NCBI GenBank assembly: GCA_964058845.1
Contig: CAXKVR010000359.1
Span: forward strand, 62,001-126,000
Length of the DNA: 64,000 nt
Reading direction: 5' to 3'
From: Carex sylvatica
Lineage: Eukaryota > Streptophyta > Magnoliopsida > Poales > Cyperaceae
The notes under the pieces were generated by a model that saw only the letters and a program-made list of their open reading frames with translations, had not been told where the DNA came from and did no database searches. Below, in pieces: positions 12,953 through 24,805 of this stretch. Position 1 is the stretch's first letter; each line of letters opens with the position of its first letter. Made by a program: the position numbers and the translations under genes.

Positions 12953-13120
12953 ATCTATCAAATATTAAGTGGTCTGCCAAGTAATTAATAAAATTCAGTT
13001 AATTAACGGTTTCATAAGTAGTTATTGACTGGGAATGAATGAAGGAAATTGACTGGAAAATAATTAATGAAGTTCAATTAGTTAACGGTCTCCATAAATA
13101 GTTATTGACTGAAAAATAAT
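12953..13120 (-). repeat. Right giant inverted arm (outer part)
   Basis: Reverse complement of about 577-705, resuming exactly after the hAT target duplication. The block with GTCAATAACTA and CCGTTAA occurs twice here against once in the left arm, so the outer part has a local tandem duplication. Confidence 0.65.
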
Positions 13121-15591
13121 TAGTCGATTCTTATAAAAAAATAATATAAATAAACAAGACAAATCAAGTCGCAAGACTGATTGCATATATGCACTCAATC
13201 TCAATTAATAAATGTACGATTTTGTTGTCACATTTATATTGGGGCAATAAGTAAAGATAATCAATTTAAAGAAAGCTGTATTTGTACTAAAATAGGGATG
13301 TAACTGATTGGATTTGACTTATTTAGTTTTGAACTAAATCGATAATTATTGAATTATATAGTTTGGTTTTTCGATTTAAATGGTTCAGTACAATATATTA
13401 CTTTATTTTTTTATATTTAATCCGACTTAATCACACTTGTTTTGACTCAATCAAACAAACTAAAATTTATTTGATATCTATTTGAATAACATTTATTTTT
13501 TATATTTAATTCGGTTTAATTTTCTTATTTTTGTTCGACTGGTTTTGATATTTATTTCTATGATTAATTATTAAGTGTATTATTGTAGTATTGAGTTTTA
13601 CTTTTTGAAACTTAATCTCTCTTATTTTGGTACAATCAAACAAAAAGATAAGTTGAATTCAATTAGTTTTCAGTTAGATTTTTAATTCGACTTTTAAAAA
13701 ACCGACCGTTAACAAGAAGCGCTCCCCCATGTGCCAAGGTGATTGACCAACGGCCCAGCCCATGAAATAAAACCTAGACAGATAAAAACTGAAGAGGTAA
13801 AGTACTCTTCAAAACGGCCCGGCCCGGTCCATACTCAGCCCATTGAAAAAGGGCCGGTTGGAGTTATGTCAGCGTCGCTGTCATTTTCTCGCCGACCCCA
13901 GTAGTAAAGCGCAGTGCAAAGTACCGTCGGTTGCAGTATTCCCACTCCAAAACGAATTAAAAGGTAATCATGGTAAAATTACTAGGATGGTCCCTGTAAT
14001 AGTGTAATTTGCTGTTTGTAATTTTTGCGTTTTAGTATGTAAACATTGTTAGTTTTTCATTTTGGTATCCCACACTTGAACTTTGGTTTTATTTTGTTCT
14101 ATTTTATACCAGCAATTATTTTTAGTCATAGCTAAAAAAGTTTTCGTTTAAATAAACAGTTTTTATTTTTTATATGTTTACATTTTTATTAATCAAAGAA
14201 TTAAATGATATATAGAAAAAGAGCTTGCCTCAGCTTTCATTCTTTCAAATAAAAAGATCTATAATTCTATATAAAAAAATCCATACAATGATACAATTGA
14301 TATTTTTTACTATTTTACTTTTAAGACGGTCTTGTTTTGTTTATTCTTTAGTTATGCTTTAATTTAATTTATGTTTACAGTGTGGAATGAAATTTCAGAA
14401 AATTAAAAGAAAAAAGGAGGAATTTCATGTCTCGTTATTGATAATTTTATTCGAAATCAATATATGCAAACTCTATTAGGATTAACTCAAATAAATAACC
14501 TTCATTTTCCGTGAAGCATTGATTAAAGATTATAACTAATATGAATTACCGTAAAAAAAAAATTACTCGGAGATATTATAACAAAATTACTCATTTAACT
14601 CTAATGTTGGTGATATTTCACTCTCTTTTCTTTCATATAACAGCATAACAAAATATTATCAATACTGACATCAAAATAATAACACCACCAAAATACACCA
14701 AACGAAAAACATCAATAATATAATACCAGCTATTTAATTATACAATAACAATATAAAACAGAAAAAACACTAAGGTTGTGCTTAAAAAAAATGAAATATC
14801 TCTCATTATAAAAAGAAAGAAGAAGAAGAGATGAAAGGCCAGCAGATCAGATTTGATTAAAGTTGTTCCCCTTCTCCAGAAGAGAAAAATCAAAGAGAAA
14901 GGAGAGAGAAGAGAGGAGAACCTCATTGTATAAATTTTTATAAATTCATCACCCTTTAAAAAAAATTTATGATCTCTCTATCCTTACGTTTTGTGGAGCA
15001 CAATTTAAGGATGTGCTCCATAATTAGAGGGTAAAACCTCATTAATGGAAGAGGAGGGGAAGAAGACAGAGGTAAGTTTTCTTTATCTTACACTCTAATT
15101 TAAAGGTGAAAGATTTTGTCAAAAATCAACACGATCCTCACCTTGTCTCCACTCCACACAATAACCGCTTCCTTTTGTTCTCTCTCTGATTCTTCCTTTC
15201 TATAGCAGGTGATTTCTTCTTTCCCTCCCTCCACGTACTCTCTTCTGGAGCTGACCCTAAGCAGCACATATAAGCACTAAAAAAAATCTGTAAATTCTAA
15301 GGATGTACGTGACATTTAAGCACTAAAAAAAAAAATCTGTAAATTCTAAGGATGTTAACGTGAAAATGAGTGAATCTTCCTTGGGGACCATCTGTCTAAA
15401 TTAGTTTTTTTCTCTTGCTAAATGATAATATAAAAAACAACAAGAAGAAAAGCGAACAACTACAGTGCGTACACACCTTCACACCCTGTCTGGTCCTTTT
15501 ACCAAGCCACCCAACGAGACCCACAAATCGTCTTCTCGAATCATCCTTTCTGCATCTGTAGCGTCAATTATTGTCTTTTTCCTGATCCATC
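13121..15591. other. Intergenic region upstream of ARP3
   Basis: No gene is supported. The sequence is AT-rich except for 13715-13960, which has GGCCC/GGGCC motifs and is promoter-like in composition. A tandem duplication of about 50 bases sits at 15268-15354: two copies of AAGCACTAAAAAAA, then TCTGTAAATTCTAAGGATGT. The block around 15100-15140 resembles 57370-57410, a dispersed repeat. Confidence 0.5.
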
Positions 15592-15727
15592 ATGGCACAA
15601 TGAGATGAGATCCAGGTGCTCGTTCAACCGCCGCTTTGGCTTGCCTTCTACTACTCTCTTCTCCCTCAATTCTAGAGCCATTATTCTTTGCGCTAGTCGA
15701 TATCAGTACGATGTACGGATGCCTTAA
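15592..15727 (+). promoter_or_regulatory. Upstream ORFs in the ARP3 leader
   Basis: If transcription starts upstream of 15590, the ARP3 leader holds a three-codon uORF (ATG 15592, TGA 15601-15603) and then a 40-codon uORF (ATG 15605, TAA 15725-15727). A further ATG at 15712 opens a frame that overlaps the main start. Such leaders usually lower main-frame initiation. The transcription start was not determined, so this is conditional. Confidence 0.35.
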
Positions 15728-15759
15728 GTGGCGATCTGAATTGAACCATTGTTGTCTCC

Positions 15760-18700
15760 ATGGACGCCTCCTCTCGACCAGCTGTTGTGATCGACAATGG
15801 CACCGGGTAGCTTGTGATTTTTCATTTCTGATTAGCCTTTTATAGTTATAGTGATTTCTGTTTTTGTTTCTCTTTCTTTTTGCGTTCTATGTTGAGTGGC
15901 GCGAAATTGAAGAATGTGTTGTTGTAAGCACTATTAGATGCGCTATTATTAGATTCCAATGGAGAGAGGGATTTGGGTCGAAATTGGGCTAATTTACTCC
16001 TGTCGGCTGTATATTCCAAAGATTTAGACCAAGTTCTTTCCAAATTTTCTCAACGGAGGGATTAGAAATCTCAGTTTACAGTACCGAGAAATACAATTTT
16101 CGTATTAGTAGGCCCATTGAATTTGCTTCTAGTTGTACTTTACATAACAGCCCTTACAATTTTTAATTTTGTCAGGTACACAAAAATGGGTTTTGCCGGG
16201 AATGTGGAGCCCTGCTTCATCATTCCAACAGTAGTGGCAGTGAATGAATCATTTTCAAATCAAACAAAAAGTACTAATAAAGGAAACTGGCTAGCTCAGC
16301 ATACAGCCGGTGTAATGGCTGATCTCGACTTCTGCATTGGAGAGGAGGCTTTGTCAAGGTCTCGTGCTAGTACCGCCTACAATCTTAGTTACCCGATCCA
16401 TCATGGTCAGGTATGTCATATAGCCTAGCTGTTTATAATGAAGTTGCAAAATGGCTTTTTTAATCGTTTTACAACACGAGTTATCTTGGCCTCTTTTAGA
16501 AGGTGTGCATTCTGTAACAAACTTTAGGGTTGTTGTGAAGGCAGGATAGACAGAGAAATGTCATCCTCCAAAGAAGCTAAATCTCGATTTATTGTTAGTC
16601 AAACTCTGAATTGCAGTACTAAATAAAATACGTTATAGATCGAGGCTTTATGCATAAATGTAAAAAGTTAAACAGATAATGAATACTAAAAAAGGAAACA
16701 AGATAGGGTGCTCATTTGGTCCTAATATGGCCTCCCACGTACTATTAATGCTGTTAATGAATATAATTCAAATTACTAAAAGGAGTTCTTCAGAGCGGAT
16801 TAGTCTTACTGCTCACATTGCTCTTTTTATTTGAGGATTTGGTTAGTGGTAGCCCTTAATTGTGGCTTTATGTAATATCTCAATGAGATGCTGGTTAGTA
16901 ATGGCATCGTAGAAATACTGATAATTTACCAAATATGCCTCGATATCTCTTCATCAACCTGAGTAATTACTAAATACGCCTAAATTACCCTCCATTCGAC
17001 CTGAATATTTAACCAAAGGGAGAATACAGGAAAAATTCTAACCTGCATAAAGCTGTATGGTATACATGGTTTCCGGTAAACACCTAATACTTTACTACAG
17101 ACTGGCATCATATTCATGAAGTAAAACCATGATGCATCAAAAAGAAAATTTGAGCATGTCCTTTTTTCACTTGAAAGAGAAGAGCCAAAATAAATAATAT
17201 TCTTTGGGGCAATGACGCCTGATTTGCTTCTTTTTTTTATTGCAGGTAGAGAACTGGGATGCAATGGAAAGATTTTGGCAACAGTGCATTTTTAACTATT
17301 TGCGCTGTGACCCGGAAGACCATTACTTTCTTCTCACAGAGAGCCCACTAACTGCTCCTGAAAACCGAGAATATGCAGGCGAGATCATGTTTGAGACATT
17401 TAATGTACCTGGTTTGTATATAGCCGTACAACCAGTACTTGCTCTTGCAGCTGGCTATACCACCAACAAGGTTTGTTATAAAAAGACATTTTACTGTTCT
17501 TTATTCAATTTCATGTTTTTTCCAAATTTAAAATTATAATATTGCTTCTGTATGGACCTAACAGTAAATAAGTCAGCTAAGTTTGCAGATTACTGATCAT
17601 CACCAAATGACCCTAACCATATCTTTCTCAATTAATTCATACAAATTTGGGACTGAACATTTTAATCATTTTGATTTAATTTAAGAAAAAGGCTAATTAA
17701 AAGGGGGAAAATTGTCAGCATTTAGTAATGCATCTTTTGGTCCAGCAAATTCAATGTTTTGGTATAACTAAAGAAAATCTTAAAATTATCTTTTGTTTAA
17801 AAGATGACTTTATCTTATACTTTTGCAGTAATTGGATCCTAGTGATTAATTTAACTTGTAGTGTAATGGTTGGAAAAAAAAAAAAAAAAACTTAATCATT
17901 TTATTTTCAGTGTGAAATGACAGGTGTGGTAGTAGATGTGGGAGATGGTGCTACACATGTTGTACCAGTTGCTGACGGCTATGTGATCGGGAGCAGTATC
18001 AAATCTATTCCAATTACAGGCAAGGATGTTACCTGCTTTATCCAAAAGCTTTTGAAGGTAACTTATGTTTCTGTCCCTTCTTTTTATTTGTTTTCCCTTT
18101 TTTCCCTTATATTGCCCATTATGTGTCTCACGTGGGTGTCATGGTTTCCAAGTTCATTTGATAGAAGAAGATTTCGCTAGTGGTCTCTGGAAGATCTGAG
18201 TTTTTTGGTTTCTTTTAGGAAAGAGGAGAGTTTATTCCACCTGAAGATTCTTTTGAAGTAGTTAGGAAGATTAAAGAGACGAGTTGTTACACTTGCTCTG
18301 ACATAGTCAAGGTAACTCAAATGTTAAAGTGACCATATATAATGTACTCTTCTATTACTTCTATTAAAGTAACCATATATAATCAGAAGTTATCTTCTTC
18401 TTTTTTTAACAAAAGCTCTGAAGTTATGCACTCTTCTATGGAGTACGGTATTAGGAATGTACAATAGAAATCAATAGAAGAGAACAAACACTTGTTATCT
18501 GGCTTGTTTGAGTTTACAAAGCTTTTGCTGAAAATAGAAGTCATTTGCCTTTTCTTTCAGGAGTTCAATAAACATGACAGAGAACCCTCCAAGTACATCA
18601 AGCAATGGACCGGTGTTAAACCAAAGACTGGGGCATCATACACATGCGATATTGGATATGAGCGTTTCATGGGTCCCGAGGTGCAGTTTGCTTCTTCTTT

Positions 18701-21076
18701 TTTTATTTCTTCCTTGGCTTTTTCTTTTGTTTTGATAGTTGCTGTACAGCTCTTTTATCATTATTTTTTGTTAGAATCTTTTGTTTCAAAGTATAGATAG
18801 GATACAAAAGTCCTCGTGTTGTTTTGGCAGTAATATATTTTGTCTATTTAGCATGTCTTCCTTACACTTTTGTGTTTTTGTACAAAGATATTCTTCTCTC
18901 CAGAGATTTATGATAGCGACTTCACGACTCCTTTACCTGCTGTAATTGACAAATGCATTCAGTCTTCACCAATTGACACAAGAAGGGCTCTGTATAAGGT
19001 ATGTCAATCACCAAAAGTAGTTATGGTTTTACTGTGTCAAACCTGTAAACCCTAATTGCTTTTGCTGCAAGGAATCATATCTTTTCTTTTTGCTACTAAG
19101 GGTTCTTTGACTTTTGGCTCTTATCTTGTGACATTTATAATAATACAAATATATCTGAACATACATGTCGCTTTTAAACGCTAACTCTGGTTCTGAAATC
19201 AGAACATATTGAAGTCAAAATCCCGTCAGTACCCTATTCAAAATCTCAGTCAATATACATTTATCTTACTAATAAACTGCATTTATTTCAGAATATTGTA
19301 TTGTCGGGGGGATCGACCATGTTCAAGGACTTCCACAGAAGATTGCAGAGGGACTTGAAAAAGATAGTAGACACTAGGGTTCGAGCAGCTAGTGCCCGAC
19401 TTGGACCTGATGTAAAAGTAAGATTGTTTCCTTACGTTTTCTTAATGGTAAAGAGTAAAAACTCTCAATTAACCTAACGATATTTATATATTCTTTTTAC
19501 CTTTTTGTATAGTCTCAACCAATTGAAGTCAATGTGGCGAACCATCCCATCCAGAGATATGCAGTTTGGTTCGGAGGTTCTGTGCTTGCTTCTACTGCTG
19601 AATTTTATGGGGTATTACATGTCTATAATTTATAGCTATGTTGTTTGGTACTACTGCAACATATACTAACATCTTTCATAGGTAGACAATATAATATTTC
19701 TGGTAGTGTGAAGGTAGTTCTTCATAAATCCTGACCAAACATTACACCTACCAAAATGTTAAAAAAAATACAAGACAATATAATTCTTTAGGATACGATT
19801 GCTACAAGTCAGATATCATAATGGTTCTTGTCCTGACATAATGAGCATAGCTTTCCAGAACCTTTTTTCTTCGGGGGAATTGGTTCCATGCCACCACAAA
19901 ATACTGAATTTAGAAAAATGCCACCTCAAAATTTTGGTTTTGTTAAATGCCACCCCAAATCCCATTTGTTAAGAAAAATGCCACAATTAACAAATTATTA
20001 TACATTTGTAATAAAAAAATAAACATAATATGTTGTATTTTGAGTAGTATTTTCGTATATTCCAAAAATACCCTCAGTCCCCCGTTTCCAATTTTTTTCT
20101 CTGATCCCTTCTTCTCCGACTTGTCTCACTCTCTCTTTTTTTCTCTCTCTCTCTGCACTACCCGTCGCCAACCCCTCTCCTTCTTCCCGTTTCTCTGCCT
20201 TCCCTCTCCAATCCCTATCTCCTCTTCCTCACATCTCTCATGATAGTCAGCACAAGCTCACGCACCAACTCAGACGAAATATCCTGAGATGTCGCTAACT
20301 TGTTGTGCGGAGATCAATTAGAGCGATTCAGGTCACCATTTCTTTCATTTATTGATTTGTTTAAATCGTGTATATATAGGAAAATAGTCTCTGGAGTCAA
20401 TTTAGACAATTATCTAACAAATTCTGAGTTTTACCTAAGCTTTGGCATTTCGCCATTTTTGTATCCGTTCTGAGATTCTAATTAAATTGGTTTTATTTTT
20501 GAGTTTGTTTGTTCAATTATTTTGTCTCTGATTGCACTATAGAATGCTCCTCTTTATTAAATAGCTAGGAAACATGTAATTAAGAAAAAAAATTCCCTTT
20601 TTATTTTAGTTGCAACACAAATAGGGCAGATATGTTTTCACCATGATAAGCATTGGTTTTTATTATTCCCAACATCAAAAGAAATTTTCATCAAGGCTAT
20701 TTTGGTAACTTCAGTTATACTTTAAATTGTTAATTTAAAATTATACATTAATATGGTATTTGTGGCATTTTTCTTAATAAATGAGATTTAGGGTGGCATT
20801 TAACAAAACCGAAATTTTAAGGTGGCATTTTTCTAATTTAAGCATTTTGGGGTGGCATGGAACCAATTCCCCCTTTTTCTTAATAATGGTTGTCACATGA
20901 AGGGTTTGTGCAATGATCCACCTTTTGTTTTCTTTTGCTTCTGAAGAAATATTGTTCATTGTTTTATTTCATTTTCATTTCTTTTCTCCTTTTAGGCATG
21001 TCATACAAAGGCAGAATATGAGGAATATGGAGCAAGCATTTGTAGAACAAATCCTGTATTTAAGGGTATGTACTAG
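15760..21076 (+). CDS. ARP3: Actin-related protein 3 (Arp2/3 complex subunit)
   Basis: ARP3 is the actin-fold subunit that, with ARP2, forms the template for branched actin filaments. In plants it acts with the SCAR/WAVE complex in trichome and pavement-cell shape. Coding exons: 15760-15806, 16176-16410, 17246-17470, 17911-18057, 18219-18311, 18561-18680, 18888-18998, 19292-19417, 19513-19611, 20996-21076. All have GT-AG borders and join in frame to 427 codons, the usual plant ARP3 length. It starts [20 protein letters not shown] (phosphate-loop 1 of the actin ATPase). It has DVGDGATH (about residues 178-185, phosphate loop 2) and [11 protein letters not shown] (about 330, adenosine motif), and it ends FKGMY. 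No stops or frameshifts were seen. Intron 9 is enlarged by a 1-kb transposon. A poly(A) signal AATAAA lies at 21435-21440. It converges with ATP23. Confidence 0.96.
19873..20873. mobile_element. Mutator-like non-autonomous element in ARP3 intron 9
   Basis: The 1001-bp element begins GGGGGAATTGGTTCCATGCC and ends with its inverse. Terminal inverted repeats run about 112 bp (19873-19985 and 20762-20873) at roughly 88% by eye. Flanking 9-mers TTTTTCTTC (19864-19872) and TTTTTCTTA (20874-20882) match at 8 of 9, fitting a Mutator-type 9-bp duplication. Each arm holds four ATGCCAC units at about 30-base spacing. The interior (20090-20345) is CT-rich and leader-like, ending near GATTCAG/GTCACC, so a captured 5' gene fragment is possible. 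I see no transposase. Confidence 0.8.
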
Positions 21077-21460
21077 TACTAATTCGAAACACGATTGGGG
21101 ATAGAATACAGGAAGAATGCATAGAAAATTGTTAGTAGGAAAAACTTAGATTAGCATTGTACGTGTTGTACAATATTTTTGTAATTGTATTTTCTTTTAG
21201 CCTTATAGGTTTCACGGGGCAAAAGAAATTCCGCTTTAACAAAAAAAAAACAAAACAAAGTGAATTCAAAGCCTAAGCAGCTGCCATTTTGTATAATTCC
21301 TAGCATAATTCAAAGCCTAAGCAGCTGCCATTCTGCTTTTATTTTCTGATTTTTCTTGTCTACTTTGTAAAGAAATTCAGTTGTAATATTTAATGTACTG
21401 GTACAAAATTATGTGTAATTGGTTTGGTCTGATTAATAAAAATACCTATGGATTTTAAAC
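21077..21460 (+). other. ARP3 3' UTR with a small tandem duplication
   Basis: The stretch from the ARP3 stop to the likely poly(A) region contains two copies of TCAAAGCCTAAGCAGCTGCC about 40 bases apart (21265-21335) and the AATAAA at 21435. The part from about 21340 to 21460 has a diverged relative at 59205-59350. Confidence 0.6.
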
Positions 21461-22166
21461 CAAAAAAAAAGAGCATTGTTATAAATTTTCATGACTGCCT
21501 GCTTTTGAAATCAAGTGATATAAATGTTTATTCCATGTGGTTCGTTTTCACTGTGTTACATGACATCATCCAATCGTCCAAGCACCACCAACAAAAATGA
21601 AAATATTTTAGACTTAACATTCTGCGATACCCATATCTGAGGAATATCAAATATCGTACTAATCTGAAATATGAATAGCCCTTGCAATGCTCAGCAAATA
21701 TGTAGTGTCCAAACAGAGTTCCAAAAGTTGCAAATCACTCCCAACGGCAAACTAAAAGAAAAAATGATCCAACATGTATTTTAGCCGTTAGAGAGCTTAA
21801 TTGAAGCAAAAAAAAGAAACTGTTTATAAGTACCAAAATTTGCGTTCTAGGAGTTTTAACTTGTACTGTCCAGTTGATGTGTCAAAAGAAGAAAAACAAA
21901 AGCCGCTCCTTTGCCCCAAGAGGCTCACAATTCTAGAATTATTCTCATCCAAAAATCTCCTCTTTATGTAATCATAAAGAGCCTAGCAATCTTTATGATA
22001 AATTACCTATCCAATGAAAGACTAAATAATAGTCAATAGTACATATCAACCTTTTAATCTATCCTGCTGAGAAAAAAATTCTGCAGAATAGGCGCAATTT
22101 ACTAACAGCCCTTATTTTTCTCTCGAGAAATGCTGTTGATCAGTTGATTTAGGTCAAATGATTAAA
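21461..22166. other. ARP3-ATP23 convergent intergenic region
   Basis: AT-rich sequence between the 3' ends of the two convergent genes. I see no coding frame or repeat structure in it beyond the likely 3' untranslated parts of both. Confidence 0.5.
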
Positions 22167-24288
22167 TCAAGGAGCCCTGTGAAAGGGCGCTGTGTCATGG
22201 TAGCAAATGTCCCATACAGCCTCGATAGCATCTTTAGCTGTTTCGCCTGAACAGTACGGGTTTCTCTGCACAGACTTCAAGGCACGCCTCTTCACACATT
22301 CCTTTAAAGTGTATATTATTAGAAAAACTTCAATTTATTTCTTAATGGGAGAATTGATTCAGTTGTGCATGGTTTAAACAGGAAAATGCTATTAACTGAC
22401 ATGGTAGTGGGATATCATTCAACAAAAATTGAAGTATAAGAGTATCAAAATAATAAGAACTGAGAATTTAACAAAACCATCAAAGTAGAATATAATAGTT
22501 TTCTCATACTATAACAAGGTCAAGTTTGATTTTAGAACATTGCTGAAACTCATGAATACTCACTTATCCTGTAGTTTGACATTTAATCTGATGCATGCTA
22601 AAAAATCATCCTAAAACATAAACTTAATTTATTTCCAGCTAAACCATTATTTTATTACTATTAGATTGTTAGCTTCAATTGGGAATGCACAATCATGTCA
22701 TACCAAGAATGAAAGGCAATTTTTCAAACTCTTATCTAGGAGATGGCGCAAAATATACTTACTTGTTCATGGCCCCTTATTTTCATGGAACCTCGGAGCA
22801 ATTCACGTTTATAATGGCAATCCCCACTTAGATGATTAGCCCTAATCTGAGAAAATATGCAACAAATCTCTGTCAAATGCAATTGAACAACATTCACATT
22901 AATGAGTTCTGCCAGGGTTGAACCCTTTTTTTTTCAGTGGGATGATTCGAGGTTTAGTATCTTATCTTATGTTCATGGACCCTTGTAGGGGTGCAAATGG
23001 ATCTGATATTATCCGTCCATATCCGGATTCGTATCCAAAAATTAGATACGGATATCCGATATCCGTGCGGATACGGATACGGTTTTAAATTTTAATTCTC
23101 TGTATCCAAATAATAGATATATACTATATAGTTTAATGTATATTATGAAAAAAATTATGTTATTCACTGTTATAAAAACACAGATATCCGATCCATATTC
23201 GTTTAATATCCGATTTGCATCCGTATCAGTCTAATATCCAGTCCGTATCTGAAAATAAAAGCGGATACAGATATGGTTTTACCACTATCCGATCCGTATC
23301 CAAGCAGTTTGCACCCCTACTTTGTGGGAACGTACCAGTATCCATACTGGTAGAACTGACATAGGGTATAGTTATTCTGACCAAGATCAGTTACGTACCT
23401 CGGAGCAAGCATGATGAGCACAATTTTTCCAGTCCAGCTTAGCACGACAATCGTCGTAAGCATGAATTAGCTCATGAATCATGACTTGTTTTATCTCGTC
23501 TTGCAGATTCATGTGATTATGACATATTGTTATCTGTAGAGAAATGGCCCACCCATAAGTCTATACGGTTAATCAACTTACCCTAGGAATTCAGATGCAG
23601 CATTCAATTTCTTTAATATTAACATTCATTTTATTCAAAGAGTTAAACAATCTGAAGCAGTTTTATAGGTCATAGTAATCAGAGAACAATATTATTGTAA
23701 AAAAATATTTATTTTGAGAAAAATCCGAAAGTAAAACTGCATTAGTATCTTTTCCAGTAGTGCCTGGTTACCTGTTCTTCTCTCTAATTGTCAATGTTAC
23801 AATCTACAACTAAATGAGAAGTTCACTATTTTTACAAACCAAAACAGACAGGAACCAAATCAGAGTACATTGCTCCAGAATAAAATAGCTACTGATTTGG
23901 GGGAACAAAATAATATGCTTCCAAATAATATAGTATAATGATAGAGAAATTGAACATACGCCTCGACCGCTCATGTAGCCTCCAGCAGTTTTGTTATCAG
24001 TACAATTGACGGCTGAGAATAGCTTCGGCCAGACGGGGCAGCCCTCCTTTTCCATCTGCTCCCGCAGGAACCTGACTGTAGGATCTGAACCGAAAAGAAA
24101 ACAAAACCAAATCAAATCAAAACCAAAATCTAGCTGATACGAAAGAGGAGAGAGATGAAGAAGAGAGGTGTACGCTTGAGGGCCTTGCGGATGCCCGCCA
24201 TGCACTCCTCTTGCGACATCCCCCCTGCGGGGGTTGTCGACTCGTCACTCGCACGGGCATCGTGGATCGGCCGCTGCTCGTCCGCCAT
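22167..24288 (-). CDS. ATP23: Mitochondrial inner-membrane peptidase ATP23
   Basis: ATP23 is a zinc metallopeptidase of the mitochondrial intermembrane space. In yeast it matures subunit 6 of ATP synthase and helps assemble the Fo part; the human relative is ATP23/XRCC6BP1. Exons on the minus strand: 24288-24174, 24084-23960, 23533-23399, 22846-22763 and 22301-22167. They join in frame to 197 codons, close to the usual plant length. Exon 3 carries the active site HELIHAYDD (H100, E101, H104), followed by DCRAKLDWKNCAHHACSE. Exon 4 gives HLSGDCHYKRELLRG and exon 5 ends at TGA 22169-22167 after FHRAP. No damage is seen. Intron 3 contains a 334-bp hAT MITE. A MITE begins 134 bp upstream of the ATG and an 8.3-kb MULE 152 bp upstream, so the native promoter is displaced or replaced. 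Confidence 0.95.
22986..23319. mobile_element. hAT-type MITE in ATP23 intron 3
   Basis: The 334-bp element starts TAGGGGTGCAAATGGAT and ends with the inverse TTTGCACCCCTA. The interior has repeated GATATCCG/CGGATAT units, as in its family members at 7302, 38154 and 57617. The flanking 8-mers are not identical, so the target duplication has decayed or one end shifted. Confidence 0.75.
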
Positions 24289-24430
24289 TGCCGAGGCGCG
24301 CTGGGCTCGTCTGGCACAGTGGAGAGAGAGGGAGGGAGGTTTCACGTTTCGTAGTGCTGGGAGTAATTTCGCATACAACCCTATACATACAAATATAAAA
24401 CTAGTGTTTATAATATTTAAAGAGGAGGGT

Positions 24431-24439
24431 TCAAATGTC
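24431..24439 (+). repeat. Left 9-bp target duplication of the MULE
   Basis: TCAAATGTC directly before the element, identical to 32709-32717 after it. Confidence 0.95.
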
Positions 24440-24580
24440 CCGATTTTTTTAATAATAGAAATTAAATGAATAAAATATCAAAATATGATACTGATTTTAA
24501 TTTTTGTTGAAATATGAGTAGAACGGGCGGTGTTAACCCGTCCCATAGGACGGGACAGATTACCCCGTCTCGAAATGCAT
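24440..24580 (+). repeat. Left terminal inverted repeat of the MULE
   Basis: It pairs with 32562-32708 in reverse complement. Shared stretches include CCGATTTTTTTAATAATAG, AAATATGAGTAGAACGG, GACGGGACAGATTACC and GAAATGCATT. The left copy has an extra GCG after AACGG. Confidence 0.92.
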
Positions 24581-24629
24581 TCTGATTAGCCGTTAATAGG
24601 ATTAAGCGGAACAAAAAAAAAAAAAAAAA

Positions 24630-24805
24630 AAACGGGCCAGGAAAGGTGGACCCGTCGCGAAAAAAATGAAGAAAAAAAAAAACGGACCGGAAAGGGTGGA
24701 CCCGTCCCGAAAAAAATGAAAAAAAAAATTAATAAAAAAATAAAAAAATTAATTAAAAAAAAAAACGGGCCGGGCAGGGTGGACCCGTCCCGAAAAAAGT
24801 GAAAG
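24630..24805 (+). repeat. Left subterminal repeat block of the MULE
   Basis: Three copies of a unit reading ACGGGCCGG, a short spacer, GGTGGACCCGTCCCG and an A-run, spaced 50-80 bases apart. Four inverted copies sit at the right end (32350-32555). Such subterminal repeats may be transposase-binding sites; this is an inference. Confidence 0.8.

Larger units (their letters stand above)
577..13120. mobile_element. Composite transposon with giant (about 1.6 kb) terminal inverted repeats
   Basis: The sequence from about 577 to 2215 returns in reverse complement at about 9035-10610 and, after a 2.3-kb insertion, at 12953-13120. Diagnostic paired blocks include the segment ending TCTCTTTCAAATGAGATCCA near 938-960 with its inverse near 10350-10370, and many AAGTATTCATACCT-type units along both arms. 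Arms this long with no recognisable transposase between them suggest a non-autonomous foldback or Mutator-like element. The exact ends and target duplication could not be fixed: the outermost matching bases are near 577 and 13120, and no clean direct repeat flanks them. The right arm also holds an internal duplication of about 80 bases (12970-13110). Confidence 0.7.

Noticed and set aside
15636..15845. 69-codon frame overlapping ARP3 exon 1
   Set aside because: It starts at a non-ATG codon and runs through the ARP3 start in another frame into the intron.
24117..24469. Several overlapping frames on both strands around 24.1-24.5 kb
   Set aside because: They are other-frame readings of ATP23 exon 1 and its flanking intron. 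Only the spliced ATP23 frame makes a known protein.
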